A stretch of DNA of 64,000 nucleotides from Rufibacter tibetensis (lineage in GTDB: Bacteria; Bacteroidota; Bacteroidia; Cytophagales; Hymenobacteraceae): assembly GCF_001310085.1 (NCBI RefSeq), contig NZ_CP012643.1:2139001-2203000 (forward strand), read 5' to 3'. Shown here in pieces: positions 18,388 through 28,066 of the stretch. Below the pieces are notes generated by a model. The model had not been told where the DNA came from and did no database searches. It saw only the letters and a list, made by a program, of their open reading frames with translations. The position numbers were made by a program, and so were the translations under genes. Position 1 is the stretch's first letter; each line of letters opens with the position of its first letter.

Positions 18388-18873
18388 TCAGATCTCCAGG
18401 TCCTGGCCGTACTGAATGCGCACGTACGTAACGTAGTCAGAGTTGATGGGCTCATGACCAGCTAACCGCAATTCGCGAGCTACCTGACCGCGGTGGTAGG
18501 TGGCGTGGTTGATGGCGTGGGTAAGAATGTCCTGTACCTTGGTAGAATAGGCTTTGCCTTGGGTGTTGGTGTACTCAATGGTACGGTTCAGTTCGGCTTC
18601 ATCAGCGTTGGCGTAGAGCTCAGCTAGCTTGGCAGACGTTTGCTCATGCAGTTGGTGCAGCTCTTGCAGGGAATGTCTTTGCAGAACAGTTACCGGGCTT
18701 TTAGTGCCAGTGATGCGCGCAATCCAGATGGCTTGAGCATTTAAAACGTGGCTGAACATAAGTTGGGCATAATCAGGAAGATCTCCCTGAATGCGATCCA
18801 GGCTTTTGAGTATGCGCCAGTTGGCCCATACGTTATATTCTGTGAGGTTCTTAAGTACGTCGTTTGTAGTCAT
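18388..18873 (-). CDS. DinB family protein
   Basis: A 161-residue four-helix-bundle protein of the DinB/DUF664 superfamily. The metal-binding histidines are in place: one in MFSHVLNAQAIWIARI (about 44-60), and HAINHATYHRGQVARELRLAG near the C-terminus. Members are often bacillithiol- or mycothiol-dependent transferases or hydrolases; which reaction applies here cannot be told. A possible minus-10-type TACTTTTG lies at 18924-18931 upstream. Confidence 0.85.
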   Translation of the reverse strand: MTTNDVLKNLTEYNVWANWRILKSLDRIQGDLPDYAQLMFSHVLNAQAIWIARITGTKSPVTVLQRHSLQELHQLHEQTSAKLAELYANADEAELNRTIEYTNTQGKAYSTKVQDILTHAINHATYHRGQVARELRLAGHEPINSDYVTYVRIQYGQDLEI

Positions 18874-18957
18874 TGGTCAGATAAATTGGGGTACAGGATG
18901 GGCTTCTGCCTTTTAGAATCGGGCAAAAGTAGTAAACGTGGGGGTTAGAAAGAATGT

Positions 18958-19350
18958 TTACGTATACTTTTGCAGCAACTCCCAGAGGTGCGGTATGAAA
19001 ACCAGCAGTCCGGCTGCAGAAGCGGCTAAGGAAGCAATCAGCACCGCACCTGCGGCTATGTCTTTCGCTTTGCCTGCTAACGGGTGGAAGTCCGGAGAAA
19101 CCAAATTTACCACTACTTCTAAAGCGGTATTGAAGAGTTCGGCCATCCAGACCAAGCCAATGGCAAAGCAGATTACTACCCATTCTATTGTAGTCAGGCC
19201 CAGGTAGAACCCAGCCGCTATCACCAACCCAGCTGAAATAACATGCCAGCGCATGTTGACCTCAGATTTAAACGCCGCCGATATTCCTTTCAAAGCGTAG
19301 CCAAAGCTATTCAAACGGCTTCTTATAAAGGTTGGGCGTCTTTTTTCCAT
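18958..19350 (-). CDS. Diacylglycerol kinase family protein
   Basis: A 130-residue integral membrane kinase of the DgkA/undecaprenol kinase family, with the ATG at 19350 (MEKRRPTFIRSR) chosen over a longer frame. Three membrane helices follow an amphipathic N-terminal helix (RLNSFGYALKGISAAFKSE). The catalytic signature is VWMAELFNTALEVVVNLV, with Glu and Asn conserved. It phosphorylates a lipid alcohol such as undecaprenol or diacylglycerol; the substrate is not visible from sequence. Confidence 0.9.
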   Translation of the reverse strand: MEKRRPTFIRSRLNSFGYALKGISAAFKSEVNMRWHVISAGLVIAAGFYLGLTTIEWVVICFAIGLVWMAELFNTALEVVVNLVSPDFHPLAGKAKDIAAGAVLIASLAASAAGLLVFIPHLWELLQKYT

Positions 19351-19446
19351 CTTTAGACCATACGAGATAAAGATACGGCAGATGCAAGTTCTGTTATTCA
19401 GCAATCCTTACCAAACAGATCTTCCACCTCATCTTTATTACGGAAA

Positions 19447-19494
19447 GACCATTACAAGAAAGGCCACTCACCGGTGGCCTTTCTTGTAATGGTC
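19447..19494. terminator. Strong hairpin terminator after acyltransferase gene
   Basis: GACCATTACAAGAAAGGCCAC pairs perfectly with the segment ending at 19494 (arms of about 21 bp, 5-nt loop). It lies 19 bp past the stop codon of the minus-strand acyltransferase gene. Confidence 0.85.
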
Positions 19495-19513
19495 TCAGTG
19501 CAAGTGCTGGAAG

Positions 19514-20689
19514 TTACACCTTGATGATGATATTCTTTTTGTACATGACCCAAAGAATGATCATCCAGAAGAAAATCCACGTTAGGGCCCAGGCCAAAGA
19601 AGCATTGTAGGGACTCAGGTGTGGTGTGTAGAAGGATTCATAAAGGAAGGTTTTACTGTCTACCTCCCCTGCTGGTGTGTTTACTTTGATCATGCCCATA
19701 ATTCTGGGGATTAGGCCAGAAAGGAAGAACACCGTGATGGCATTTACTCCATAGACTAAGAAAGGGGTGGTGAATCTCTGGTATCCTTTTACGTCAATGA
19801 GCCAGTAACACAAACCTAACCCTAGCATGGCCAGGCCTGCGGTATACAGCACATAGGAGCTTGTCCAGAGGCTTTTGTTAATAGGGAAATGAAGATCCCA
19901 TATAAGACCCAGGCAGGTGCAAATGACGCCCCACACCATAAGCCAGGCAATTTTGTTTCCAGCGTCATCTTTCTTTTTAAGCCACTGCCCCGCCAGAACT
20001 CCTATAAGGGCAGTAGCTACCGCTGGTAAGGTGCTTAAGATGCCTTCGGGGTCCCAGACTTTGGTTGATTTCCAGAGATGACCGGGTAGCAAGGTGTTGT
20101 CTAGCCAGGCAGCCAAATTTGTGGTAGGAAGCAGGTTAGATTCTCCAATGCCAGGTACTGGCACAAACATCATAAGAACCCAGTAGCCCACCAGCACGGA
20201 GGAGAGAATGATGATTTGGGTACGTTTTTCTGTTTTCAGGAAGATAATGGCGGCAATGATGAACACTACTCCAATCCGCTGTAATACCCCCGGAATCCGG
20301 ACCGCTTCAAACTCAAATTTCGGAAAAAGGGCCAGAAACAGACCTAAGGCAAACAAGGTAAGCCCCCGCCTGATGATCCTTCCAATTGTTTTAGAGTGAT
20401 TTTCAGGAGCCAGCTTTGCTCCAGATAGGGCATAGGCAATGGATACACCTACTATAAAGAGAAAGAAGGGAAACACAAGATCTGTGGGGGTGCATCCATG
20501 CCAGGCAGCGTGCCTGAGCGGGGCATAGATTTTTCCCCAGTTGCCCGGATTGTTCACCAGGATCATGGAAAGCACTGTGATTCCTCTAAAAACATCTAAT
20601 GACCTGAGTCTTGGCCTGGCAAGAGCGCCGGAAGCTTCATTAGCCGTAAGCTTCTCAGAGGGTTGAGGTGAGGTGGAGGTAGTGTTCAC
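19514..20689 (-). CDS. HGSNAT-like membrane acyltransferase (DUF5009/DUF1624 type)
   Basis: A 391-residue protein with about ten membrane helices. The N-terminal motif RLRSLDVFRGITVLSMILVNNPG and the conserved HGCTPTDLVFPFFLFIVG block are those of bacterial relatives of heparan-alpha-glucosaminide N-acetyltransferase, which move acetyl groups across the membrane onto sugars. The first codon is GTG; no upstream in-frame ATG exists and the first 28 residues are polar. It is divergent from the SusC/SusD pair, and such proteins are frequent next to glycan-use genes, so it may modify a sugar taken up there (inference). Confidence 0.85.
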   Translation of the reverse strand: MNTTSTSPQPSEKLTANEASGALARPRLRSLDVFRGITVLSMILVNNPGNWGKIYAPLRHAAWHGCTPTDLVFPFFLFIVGVSIAYALSGAKLAPENHSKTIGRIIRRGLTLFALGLFLALFPKFEFEAVRIPGVLQRIGVVFIIAAIIFLKTEKRTQIIILSSVLVGYWVLMMFVPVPGIGESNLLPTTNLAAWLDNTLLPGHLWKSTKVWDPEGILSTLPAVATALIGVLAGQWLKKKDDAGNKIAWLMVWGVICTCLGLIWDLHFPINKSLWTSSYVLYTAGLAMLGLGLCYWLIDVKGYQRFTTPFLVYGVNAITVFFLSGLIPRIMGMIKVNTPAGEVDSKTFLYESFYTPHLSPYNASLAWALTWIFFWMIILWVMYKKNIIIKV

Positions 20690-21284
20690 AGCTAGGACAG
20701 GTTGAGGTTGAAAGCATAAATATCAAATGGAAGAGGTCACCAGTTTTAAGCAGGTTTTCAGGAAATACCAGCTAAGCTGTGGCCCATCAGGATAGAAGAA
20801 TCACCCTGCAGGAAATAAATCTACTTCAATTTGGCTCTTTTTTACACACTTTTATAATTAATGAATTCTTTAATAAACATTAGTTATATTTAAAAAATCA
20901 TTTACTGAATAAGCTTAATAAAAAATATTATTAATTATACTTAGGATTATATGGTAATCCTTCTTATATTTTCTAACTTTACTGAGCCTCACAGTTTCTG
21001 ATTAATTTCGCTTTTTATATAAAAGGGTCTACTTTTGGCAGGTTCTTTTATAGTTTTCATTAAACAAGCTGCTTTTATAGCAAAATACGCAAGAAGTGGT
21101 GCATTAAAAAGATAGTGGTTGAATATAGGGTTGATTGGGTTTGTCTTCTCTGTGCACCTACTTACCCGTACTGTCTTCATCTCTGATTCTTCTAACCCTA
21201 ATGTGCCTATGAAATGAGTTCCTCCCCATTTTCAGGTTTCTACAGACCATCAACAAATCAATCAGTTCTACTAACTCCTTTTTT
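20690..21284. other. AT-rich 595-bp divergent promoter region
   Basis: Between the acyltransferase and susC-like genes. It contains a dispersed palindrome at 20743-20778, then a strongly AT-rich stretch at about 20820-20990. A 63-codon minus-strand frame at 20989-21180 is not convincing. A TACTTTTG box occurs at 21030-21037 without a clear upstream TTG. The long leader before susC could hold regulatory sites that I cannot define. Confidence 0.5.
20743..20778. repeat. Dispersed palindromic element, copy 4
   Basis: The arms GTTTTAAGCAGGTTTTC and GAAATACCAGCTAAGC flank a 2-bp centre. It lies 54 bp upstream of the acyltransferase start. Confidence 0.6.
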
Positions 21285-24200
21285 ATGAAAATAATGTTAC
21301 GGCTACTTTTATTTGCCTTGAGCCTCTGCATTGCTCAGGCAGGTTTTGCCCAAAGCAAAACCATTACCGGAAGGGTGACTTCTTCTGATGACGGCTCTGC
21401 CATGCCTGGCGTGAGTGTGGTAGTAAAAGGCACTACCAATGGTACCTCAACAGATACCGATGGGCGGTACTCTATTCAGGCAACACCAGGAAGTGTGCTG
21501 ATTTTTACCTTTATTGGGTCTGTTGCGCAGGAGCATTCTGTAGGTGATGCCAGTACCATAGATGTGAGACTAGGGTCAGATGCCAAGGCACTTGATGAAG
21601 TAGTGGTGGTAGGGTATGGTACTCAGAAGCGAAGTGATGTTACTGGCGCTGTCTCTACCGTTGATACCAAAGTGCTGGAAGCAAGGCCTGTAACGGATGT
21701 GGCTCGTGCTCTGCAAGGAACAACGCCAGGCTTAACTATCACAAGCCCTTCAGGCCAGATTGGGCAAAATCCTGCTATCAGATTACGAGGTATGACTGGT
21801 ACCTTGAGCCCAGGCGGCGGAGGTGCTCAGCCATTGATCTTAGTAGACAACGTGGAGATACCAAGCTTGCAGCTAGTAAACCCTGAAGACATTGAATCTA
21901 TTTCTGTTCTGAAAGATGCCGCCTCTGCTTCTATCTATGGAGCCAGAGCAGCCTGGGGGGTAATTTTGATTACAACTAAATCTGGAAAAAAGGGAGCTCC
22001 TACCCGAGTAAACTACAATAACAACTTCTCCTTTAATAAACCAACCCAAACCCCTGAGTTAGCTTCTGCCGCAGATGCCGGAGCCATGGCACTTGCTACG
22101 GCCAGAAGAAGAAACCCTAACTTAACCGAGATGGGTATAGTGGGTGTTTACTTTGATGACCTCGCTATCCAGAAGATGCGTGACTGGGAAACACAGTACG
22201 GTGGACAGGATTTAGGAAACGAAATGGTGATGGGCCGTGACTTTGAAGTAAGAAATGGCCGCCTGTTCTTCTACAGATCTTGGGACATTTCTGAAATGTA
22301 CATGCGTGAATGGACGCCTATGCAGAAGCATGACCTGTCTGTTTCTGGCGGAAGCGAGAAAACCACATTCCACATTGGTGCGGGTTACTTGGGCCAAAAA
22401 GGTGTGTTGAAAGTAAACCCAGATGAATTCAACCGGTACACCTTGAATCTTAATGTTACTACTAGTGTAACCGATTGGCTAGATACAAGAGCCAGAGTTC
22501 TGTATGCAAATACCTTAACAACTGAGCCTTTCAACTTTGGTTCTGCTACGTATGATCCTTGGTATTATTTATACAGATGGCCAACTAACTTCCCTTATGG
22601 TACCTATGAAGGCAAGCCTTTCAGAAGTGCCATTACAGAAGTAGAGCAGGCTAAAATGAATGAAAACCGGAACTCTCTTTCAAGAATAGCGGTAGGTGGT
22701 ACTCTTAAGCCCCTACCAGGTCTGACCATAGACGGTGACTTTACTTATAATAACTACAACGGACAGGTTCACCAAACAGGTGGGTCAGTAACTGCCTACA
22801 ACTACTGGACCGGGGGAGGAACCTGGCCATACGGCCCGTACACCACAGCGGCCTATGACAAAGTTAGGTATGAGACTTCCCGTAGAGAGCAATTAACAGG
22901 TAAGGCATTTGCAACTTATAAGAAAGACATCAATGATCACTCCTTTAAAGTGATAGTAGGAGGTGACATTGAGGAAATGGAGTACTGGTGGCATGCGTCT
23001 GAAAGAAGAGGCTTACTAAACCCTAACCAAGGAGAGCTTCCCCTTGCCACTGGAGACCAGTTAGTGTTTGGTGACCGTGACACCTGGGCAACCCTTGGAA
23101 CGTTTGGTCGTCTTAACTATACCTTTAAAAACAAGTACCTTTTAGAGGTGAACGGCCGTTATGACGGTTCTTCCCGATTGTCTAAAGATAAGAAATGGGG
23201 CTTTTTCCCTTCTATGTCTGCCGGTTACGTAATCACTGAAGAGCCATTCATGCAGTTTACCCAGCCTGTTCTATCCTTCTTAAAATTAAGAGGATCTTGG
23301 GGAGCGATTGGTAATCAAAACGCCAACATCAACAATATTTACTCTACCATGGCTTCTGGTAACTCAGGTTGGGTAATGGGCGGAGTAAATACCCTTCAGG
23401 TTGGAACTCCTGCCTATATTGCAGACCTTACCTGGGAAACCGTTTCTACCCTTGACCTTGGGTTTGACTCCAGATTCTTAAAAGACAAACTTGGTGTGAC
23501 CTTTGATTGGTATGAAAGAAAGACTACTGATATGCACAGCCCGGGTCTTGTGTTACCAGTTACTTTAGGGGCTGGAGTTCCTTTGAGAAACTTTGGTGAG
23601 TTAACTACTACTGGATGGGAAGTAGCCGTTGATTTCAACCATACTTTCAAAAATGACTTCAGGATTAATGCTACTGCTACTCTCTCTGATTTCAAAGAAG
23701 TGGTTACTGAGTACGCCGACAACACCGGTATCAACGCAAACAGACCAGGCAGAAGACTTGGTGACATCTGGGGCTTTGAGACAGACCGTTACTTCACCAA
23801 AGCAGACTTTGAGCAAGATGCTAGTGGCAAATTGGTTTTAAAAAATGGGAAGTATGTTCTGAAAGAAGGTATCCCTACCCAGGCATTGTTTGAGAGTGGC
23901 TGGTTCTTCTATGGCCCAGGTGATATTAAATACAAAGACCTGAATGGCGACGGTAAAATCACGCGTGGTGCCGGAACAGTAACCGACCCAGGTGATATGA
24001 AAGTGATTGGTAACTCTACTCCTCGTTATCAATACGGTCTACGCTTAGGTGCAGAATGGAAAGGATTTGACTTAGGTGTGTTCTTCCAAGGGGTGGGCAA
24101 ACGTGACTTCTGGGGATCTGGTGCCATCATCATCCCAGGTTTCAGAGCGGGTGAAGCAACGTACTTTGCACATCAGTTAGACTACTGGACAGAAGAAAAT

Positions 24201-24539
24201 CCTAATGCCTTCTACCCACGCTTGACAGACGCTGAGCAGTCAAATAACGGCAGAAACTTCCTGCCTCAAACCAAATACCTGCTTGACTTATCTTACATGA
24301 GAGTAAAGAACCTGTCTGTTGGCTATACTTTACCTAAAGCCCTTACCCAGAGGGCTAAAATAGAGAGAGTGCGCGTTTACTTCAGCGGTGAGAACCTCTT
24401 CACCTTTGATAAATTAGGCGATATCCCAATGGATCCTGAAGTAGACTATACTACTGCCGGATTGAATGACGGAGCAACTTTCGGTCGTGTTTACCCTTAC
24501 CAAACCAATCTGTCATTTGGTCTACAGGTAACCCTATAA
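21285..24539 (+). CDS. SusC/RagA family TonB-linked outer membrane protein
   Basis: A 1084-residue TonB-dependent transporter. It has a signal peptide (LLLFALSLCIAQAGFAQ), an N-terminal carboxypeptidase-D regulatory-like domain (about 25-100, ITGRVTSSDDGSAMPGVSVVVKG), the SusC signature LDEVVVVGYGTQKRSDVTGAV at the start of the plug (about 104-124), the LRGMTGT and VLKDAASASIYGARAAWGVI plug motifs, and a long beta barrel ending in SFGLQVTL. It pairs with the downstream SusD homologue to import an oligosaccharide or other nutrient. No hydrolase, anti-sigma or hybrid sensor is linked, so the substrate is unknown. Confidence 0.96.
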   Translation: MKIMLRLLLFALSLCIAQAGFAQSKTITGRVTSSDDGSAMPGVSVVVKGTTNGTSTDTDGRYSIQATPGSVLIFTFIGSVAQEHSVGDASTIDVRLGSDAKALDEVVVVGYGTQKRSDVTGAVSTVDTKVLEARPVTDVARALQGTTPGLTITSPSGQIGQNPAIRLRGMTGTLSPGGGGAQPLILVDNVEIPSLQLVNPEDIESISVLKDAASASIYGARAAWGVILITTKSGKKGAPTRVNYNNNFSFNKPTQTPELASAADAGAMALATARRRNPNLTEMGIVGVYFDDLAIQKMRDWETQYGGQDLGNEMVMGRDFEVRNGRLFFYRSWDISEMYMREWTPMQKHDLSVSGGSEKTTFHIGAGYLGQKGVLKVNPDEFNRYTLNLNVTTSVTDWLDTRARVLYANTLTTEPFNFGSATYDPWYYLYRWPTNFPYGTYEGKPFRSAITEVEQAKMNENRNSLSRIAVGGTLKPLPGLTIDGDFTYNNYNGQVHQTGGSVTAYNYWTGGGTWPYGPYTTAAYDKVRYETSRREQLTGKAFATYKKDINDHSFKVIVGGDIEEMEYWWHASERRGLLNPNQGELPLATGDQLVFGDRDTWATLGTFGRLNYTFKNKYLLEVNGRYDGSSRLSKDKKWGFFPSMSAGYVITEEPFMQFTQPVLSFLKLRGSWGAIGNQNANINNIYSTMASGNSGWVMGGVNTLQVGTPAYIADLTWETVSTLDLGFDSRFLKDKLGVTFDWYERKTTDMHSPGLVLPVTLGAGVPLRNFGELTTTGWEVAVDFNHTFKNDFRINATATLSDFKEVVTEYADNTGINANRPGRRLGDIWGFETDRYFTKADFEQDASGKLVLKNGKYVLKEGIPTQALFESGWFFYGPGDIKYKDLNGDGKITRGAGTVTDPGDMKVIGNSTPRYQYGLRLGAEWKGFDLGVFFQGVGKRDFWGSGAIIIPGFRAGEATYFAHQLDYWTEENPNAFYPRLTDAEQSNNGRNFLPQTKYLLDLSYMRVKNLSVGYTLPKALTQRAKIERVRVYFSGENLFTFDKLGDIPMDPEVDYTTAGLNDGATFGRVYPYQTNLSFGLQVTL

Positions 24540-24550
24540 TTTGTAAAAGC

Positions 24551-26266
24551 ATGAAAACAAGAATAGTTACAGTTTTATTCTTAGCACTGACATTTTTTGG
24601 GTGCGAAGATTTTCTTGAGACACCTCCAGCAGACACCTTGACGGATGAAACCTACTGGACAAATGAAACAAGCGTAAGAACCTTCTCTTACGGGTTCTAC
24701 ACTGCTTATTTCTCTGGCTACGGTTCTGGTAATACCTGGGGAAGATACTTCTCTGGCCAAGGCTTGAACGATGACTTTGCCCCTACTGCCCCGGCGCAGT
24801 TTACCCCAAATGCTGTTCCTGCTTCTGGTGGTGGTTGGTCTTTCACCTGGGTGAGAAAAGCCAACATCTTCATTAACCGTGTCCAAACGGTGCCTATGGA
24901 TCAAGCTGCCATTAACCACTGGAGAGGAATTGGACGTTTCTTCAGAGCAATGGAGTACCATGACCTGACAAAGAGCTTTGGTGATGTTCCATGGTATAGC
25001 AATGCACTGACTGAAACTGAAGTAGAGCAGCTGTACAAACCACGTGATTCCCGCACACTGGTAATGGATAGCGTTTTGGCTGACTTCAAATATGCCGCTG
25101 AGCACGTGCGCCTTGAAAATGGCCCAAAGGGCTTAACGGTAAACAAAGACGTAGTTTTGGCTTATATGTCACGGGTGTTCTTGTTTGAGGGAACCTGGCA
25201 GAAGTACCACAATAACAACACCGCCAAAGCGGCAGAATACTTAGAGGCTGCTAAGTGGGCCGCTAATGAGGTGATCAAGTCTGGCAGATACCGTTTAGGC
25301 AACTACAGAGAAGTATTCAACTCTCTTTCTCTGGCAGGTAACACAGAAGTGATTCTTTATAGAGAATATGTAGCCGGTACCCTTACCCACGCTCTTAATA
25401 GCTACAACAACAAAGAGCCACAGACCGGACCTTCTAAAGACCTGATTGATTCTTACCTGGCCAATGACGGGCTTCCAATCAGAGTTTCAACTGTCTACCA
25501 AGGTGACCAAGGTATTGCGAAAGTAATGGCGAACAGAGACCCAAGAATTAGCCAGACGTTTGTAACGAACCAGCTTAGATTGAACGGAATTGCAGGTAAC
25601 TACTCCACCACTGGGTATGCTACTCACAAATTCCTGAACGAAGCCATCAAAGACCTGCCTGAAGGAAGCCTGAGCGGTAACCCAACCGATGCTCCTGTGA
25701 TTCGGTACGGAGAAGTGCTTGTTAACTACGCTGAAGCTGCAGCAGAATTAGCCACAGTAGGTGGACCAGCCGTAACCCAGAATGATCTGAACATTTCTGT
25801 GAATGTGCTGAGAAGCAGACCAGGAATTAACATCCCGCATCTACAGGTGATGGGTGGTCTACCAGCAGTGGCTGGCAAGGTGTATGATGACCCAGAAAGA
25901 GACCCTTCAGTTCCGTCTTTGATTTGGGAAATCCGCCGTGAAAGAAGAATTGAACTGGTGTTTGAAGGCTTCAGACTAGACGACCTGAAGAGATGGAAGA
26001 AATTAGAGTACACCAATACGCTAACGAACCCAGAAATCAACATGGGCGCCTGGATCAGAAAAGCTGATCATCCGGGAATCAGTGCTGCAGTGGTACTTGA
26101 TAAGAGCCAGAACGATCCAGAAGGTTATATCACTCCAGCCTGGACTGCTGCCACTCAGAGAACCATCACAGATCCTAAGTTCTTTTTGAACCCACTTCCG
26201 CTGGACCAGATCGTGCTTTACAAAGAAAAAGGGGTAACCCTTACTCAGAACCCAGGTTGGCAATAA
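24551..26266 (+). CDS. SusD/RagB family nutrient-binding outer membrane lipoprotein
   Basis: A 571-residue surface lipoprotein with lipobox Cys18 (LTFFGC) followed by the SusD start EDFLETPPADTLTDETYWTNE. Family blocks are visible: VRTFSYGFYTAYF, FFRAMEYHDLTKSFGDVPW, VLAYMSRVFLFEGTWQKYH, PVIRYGEVLVNYAEAAAEL and RRERRIELVFEGFRLDDLKRWK. It starts 11 bp after the susC-like stop, so the pair is one operon. It should cap the transporter and bind the ligand. The region from RRERRIEL to the C-terminus is typical. Confidence 0.95.
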   Translation: MKTRIVTVLFLALTFFGCEDFLETPPADTLTDETYWTNETSVRTFSYGFYTAYFSGYGSGNTWGRYFSGQGLNDDFAPTAPAQFTPNAVPASGGGWSFTWVRKANIFINRVQTVPMDQAAINHWRGIGRFFRAMEYHDLTKSFGDVPWYSNALTETEVEQLYKPRDSRTLVMDSVLADFKYAAEHVRLENGPKGLTVNKDVVLAYMSRVFLFEGTWQKYHNNNTAKAAEYLEAAKWAANEVIKSGRYRLGNYREVFNSLSLAGNTEVILYREYVAGTLTHALNSYNNKEPQTGPSKDLIDSYLANDGLPIRVSTVYQGDQGIAKVMANRDPRISQTFVTNQLRLNGIAGNYSTTGYATHKFLNEAIKDLPEGSLSGNPTDAPVIRYGEVLVNYAEAAAELATVGGPAVTQNDLNISVNVLRSRPGINIPHLQVMGGLPAVAGKVYDDPERDPSVPSLIWEIRRERRIELVFEGFRLDDLKRWKKLEYTNTLTNPEINMGAWIRKADHPGISAAVVLDKSQNDPEGYITPAWTAATQRTITDPKFFLNPLPLDQIVLYKEKGVTLTQNPGWQ

Positions 26267-26284
26267 GTACACTCTGTGATCTCT

Positions 26285-26333
26285 AAACTAAAACAGAAAG
26301 GCCCGCAAGTTGCGGGCCTTTCTGTTTTAGTTT
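26285..26333 (+). terminator. Terminator of the susCD operon
   Basis: AAACTAAAACAGAAAGGCCCGCAA and its complement form a near-perfect stem of more than 20 bp with a minimal loop, followed by a T tract. Confidence 0.88.
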
Positions 26334-26407
26334 TTTTAGGAAACTGCTCTGAAAATAAATTATGAGTATCTCTTCGCTAAAGGATTTTTAAGCTATAAGC
26401 TTCCTGT

Positions 26408-26451
26408 AAACAGAGATGCCCTTCCGCAGCAGCAAAAGGGCATCTCTGTTT
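26408..26451 (-). terminator. Terminator of fumC
   Basis: The arms AAACAGAGATGCCCTT and AAGGGCATCTCTGTTT form a perfect 16-bp stem 36 bp past the fumC stop codon. Confidence 0.8.
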
Positions 26452-26486
26452 GAATTACATTTTAGCCAAAAGAGGCTATAAACAAA

Positions 26487-27884
26487 TTATTTCTTTAAGC
26501 TTCCAATCATGTCTTCAGGACGTACCCACTCCGTGAACTGCTCATCGGTGAGTAAGCCTAAGTCAAGAGCGGCTTGACGCAGGGTAGTACCTTCTTTATG
26601 GGCCTTCTTCGCGATTTTAGCGGCGTTGTCATAGCCTACGTGCGGGTTCAGGGCAGTTACCAGCATGAGGGAGTTCTCCAGTTGGCGCTTGATCACCTCA
26701 TAGTTCGGCTCAATACCTACCGCGCAGTGCTTGTCAAACGAGTCACAGGCGTCGCCTAATAAGCGGGCGCTCATGAGCAGGTTGAAAATCATCATCGGTT
26801 TGAACACGTTCAGCTCGAAGTGGCCGTTCATGCCCCCTACTGAGATAGCCACGTCATTCCCGATTACCTGCGCGCATACCATGGTCATGGCTTCGGCCTG
26901 GGTTGGGTTTACTTTACCGGGCATGATGGATGAACCCGGCTCGTTCTCTGGGATGATGATTTCCCCGATACCTGAACGCGGACCAGAAGCCAGTAAACGG
27001 ATGTCATTGGCAATTTTCATTAAGCTTACCGCCAGTTGCTTCAACGCACCGGAAGTTTCCACAATGGCGTCATGGGCGGCCAGAGACTCAAACTTGTTTT
27101 CAGCAGTTCTCAAAGGCAAACCAGAGAATTCTGCAATCTTCTGGGCTACTAATTCGGCATAGCCTTGTGGGGTGTTCAGACCAGTTCCTACGGCAGAACC
27201 ACCTAAAGCAAGTTCGCTCAGGTGATCTAAGGTATTTTTAAGGGCACGCATGCCATGGTCCAGTTGAGACACATAACCAGAAAGCTCTTGGCCTAAAGTC
27301 AACGGCGTGGCGTCCATTAAGTGCGTACGGCCAATCTTCACCACGTTCATGTACTCCTGTGACTTGGCGTGCAGCGTATCGCGCAGTTTCTGCACCATAG
27401 GCAGGGTATGCTCAGCCACTACCTTGTAACCTGCAATGTGCATGGCGGTCGGGAAGGTGTCGTTAGAAGACTGGGATTTGTTTACGTCGTCATTCGGGTG
27501 GATTTTCTTTTTCTCATCCATCAGGTCGCCGCCCAGCAATACGTGCGCGCGGTTGGCTACCACCTCGTTCACGTTCATGTTGCTTTGTGTACCAGAACCG
27601 GTCTGCCAAACTACCAGTGGAAACTCATCAAAAAGCTCACCAGCTAAAATCTCGTCGCACACGCGGCCGATGATCTCGGCTTTGTCTTGGGGCAGAACGC
27701 CTAGTTCAGAGTTGGTGTAAGCAGCAGCTTTCTTCAGAATGGCGAAAGCCTCTACAACTTCGCGGGGCATCAACTGGCCCCCAATGGTGAAGTTTTCTTT
27801 GGACCGTTGGGTCTGGGCACCCCAGTATTTATCGGCGGGCACCTCTACCGGGCCCATAGTGTCTTTCTCTATACGTACGCTCAT
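26487..27884 (-). CDS. fumC: Class II fumarate hydratase
   Basis: A 465-residue cytosolic enzyme that interconverts fumarate and malate in the TCA cycle; class II, no iron-sulfur cluster. The start [16 protein letters not shown] and blocks [36 protein letters not shown] and the superfamily signature [13 protein letters not shown] (about 317-329) are all intact. Length is standard. A TAGTTTTG box at 27919-27926 on the minus strand, about 35 bp upstream of the start, is a candidate promoter element. Confidence 0.98.
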   Translation of the reverse strand: MSVRIEKDTMGPVEVPADKYWGAQTQRSKENFTIGGQLMPREVVEAFAILKKAAAYTNSELGVLPQDKAEIIGRVCDEILAGELFDEFPLVVWQTGSGTQSNMNVNEVVANRAHVLLGGDLMDEKKKIHPNDDVNKSQSSNDTFPTAMHIAGYKVVAEHTLPMVQKLRDTLHAKSQEYMNVVKIGRTHLMDATPLTLGQELSGYVSQLDHGMRALKNTLDHLSELALGGSAVGTGLNTPQGYAELVAQKIAEFSGLPLRTAENKFESLAAHDAIVETSGALKQLAVSLMKIANDIRLLASGPRSGIGEIIIPENEPGSSIMPGKVNPTQAEAMTMVCAQVIGNDVAISVGGMNGHFELNVFKPMMIFNLLMSARLLGDACDSFDKHCAVGIEPNYEVIKRQLENSLMLVTALNPHVGYDNAAKIAKKAHKEGTTLRQAALDLGLLTDEQFTEWVRPEDMIGSLKK

Positions 27885-27966
27885 GTCTGTTAGAAAATGG
27901 TGAATAGGTTAGATGCTTCAAAACTACGGAATTATTCAGAAAAGCGGACGTTCATTCTTCCGCCCG

Positions 27967-28001
27967 CTTTGAGTCTGTTTTCTGGAAAAGAGACTTATAA
28001 C
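27967..28001. repeat. Dispersed palindromic element, copy 5
   Basis: The arms CTTTGAGTCTGTTTTC and GAAAAGAGACTTATAAC flank a 2-bp centre, in the gap between fumC and the GH10-like gene. Confidence 0.65.
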
Positions 28002-28066
28002 TGCTCTAAAGTAGAAAACCTGCAAGACGCTCTACACCCCTGCACTTACTCATCAGCTTCTGCCAC

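Noticed and set aside
20989-21180. 63-codon minus-strand frame in the susC leader
   Set aside because: AT-rich leader, no recognisable domain or conserved composition; more likely non-coding regulatory DNA.
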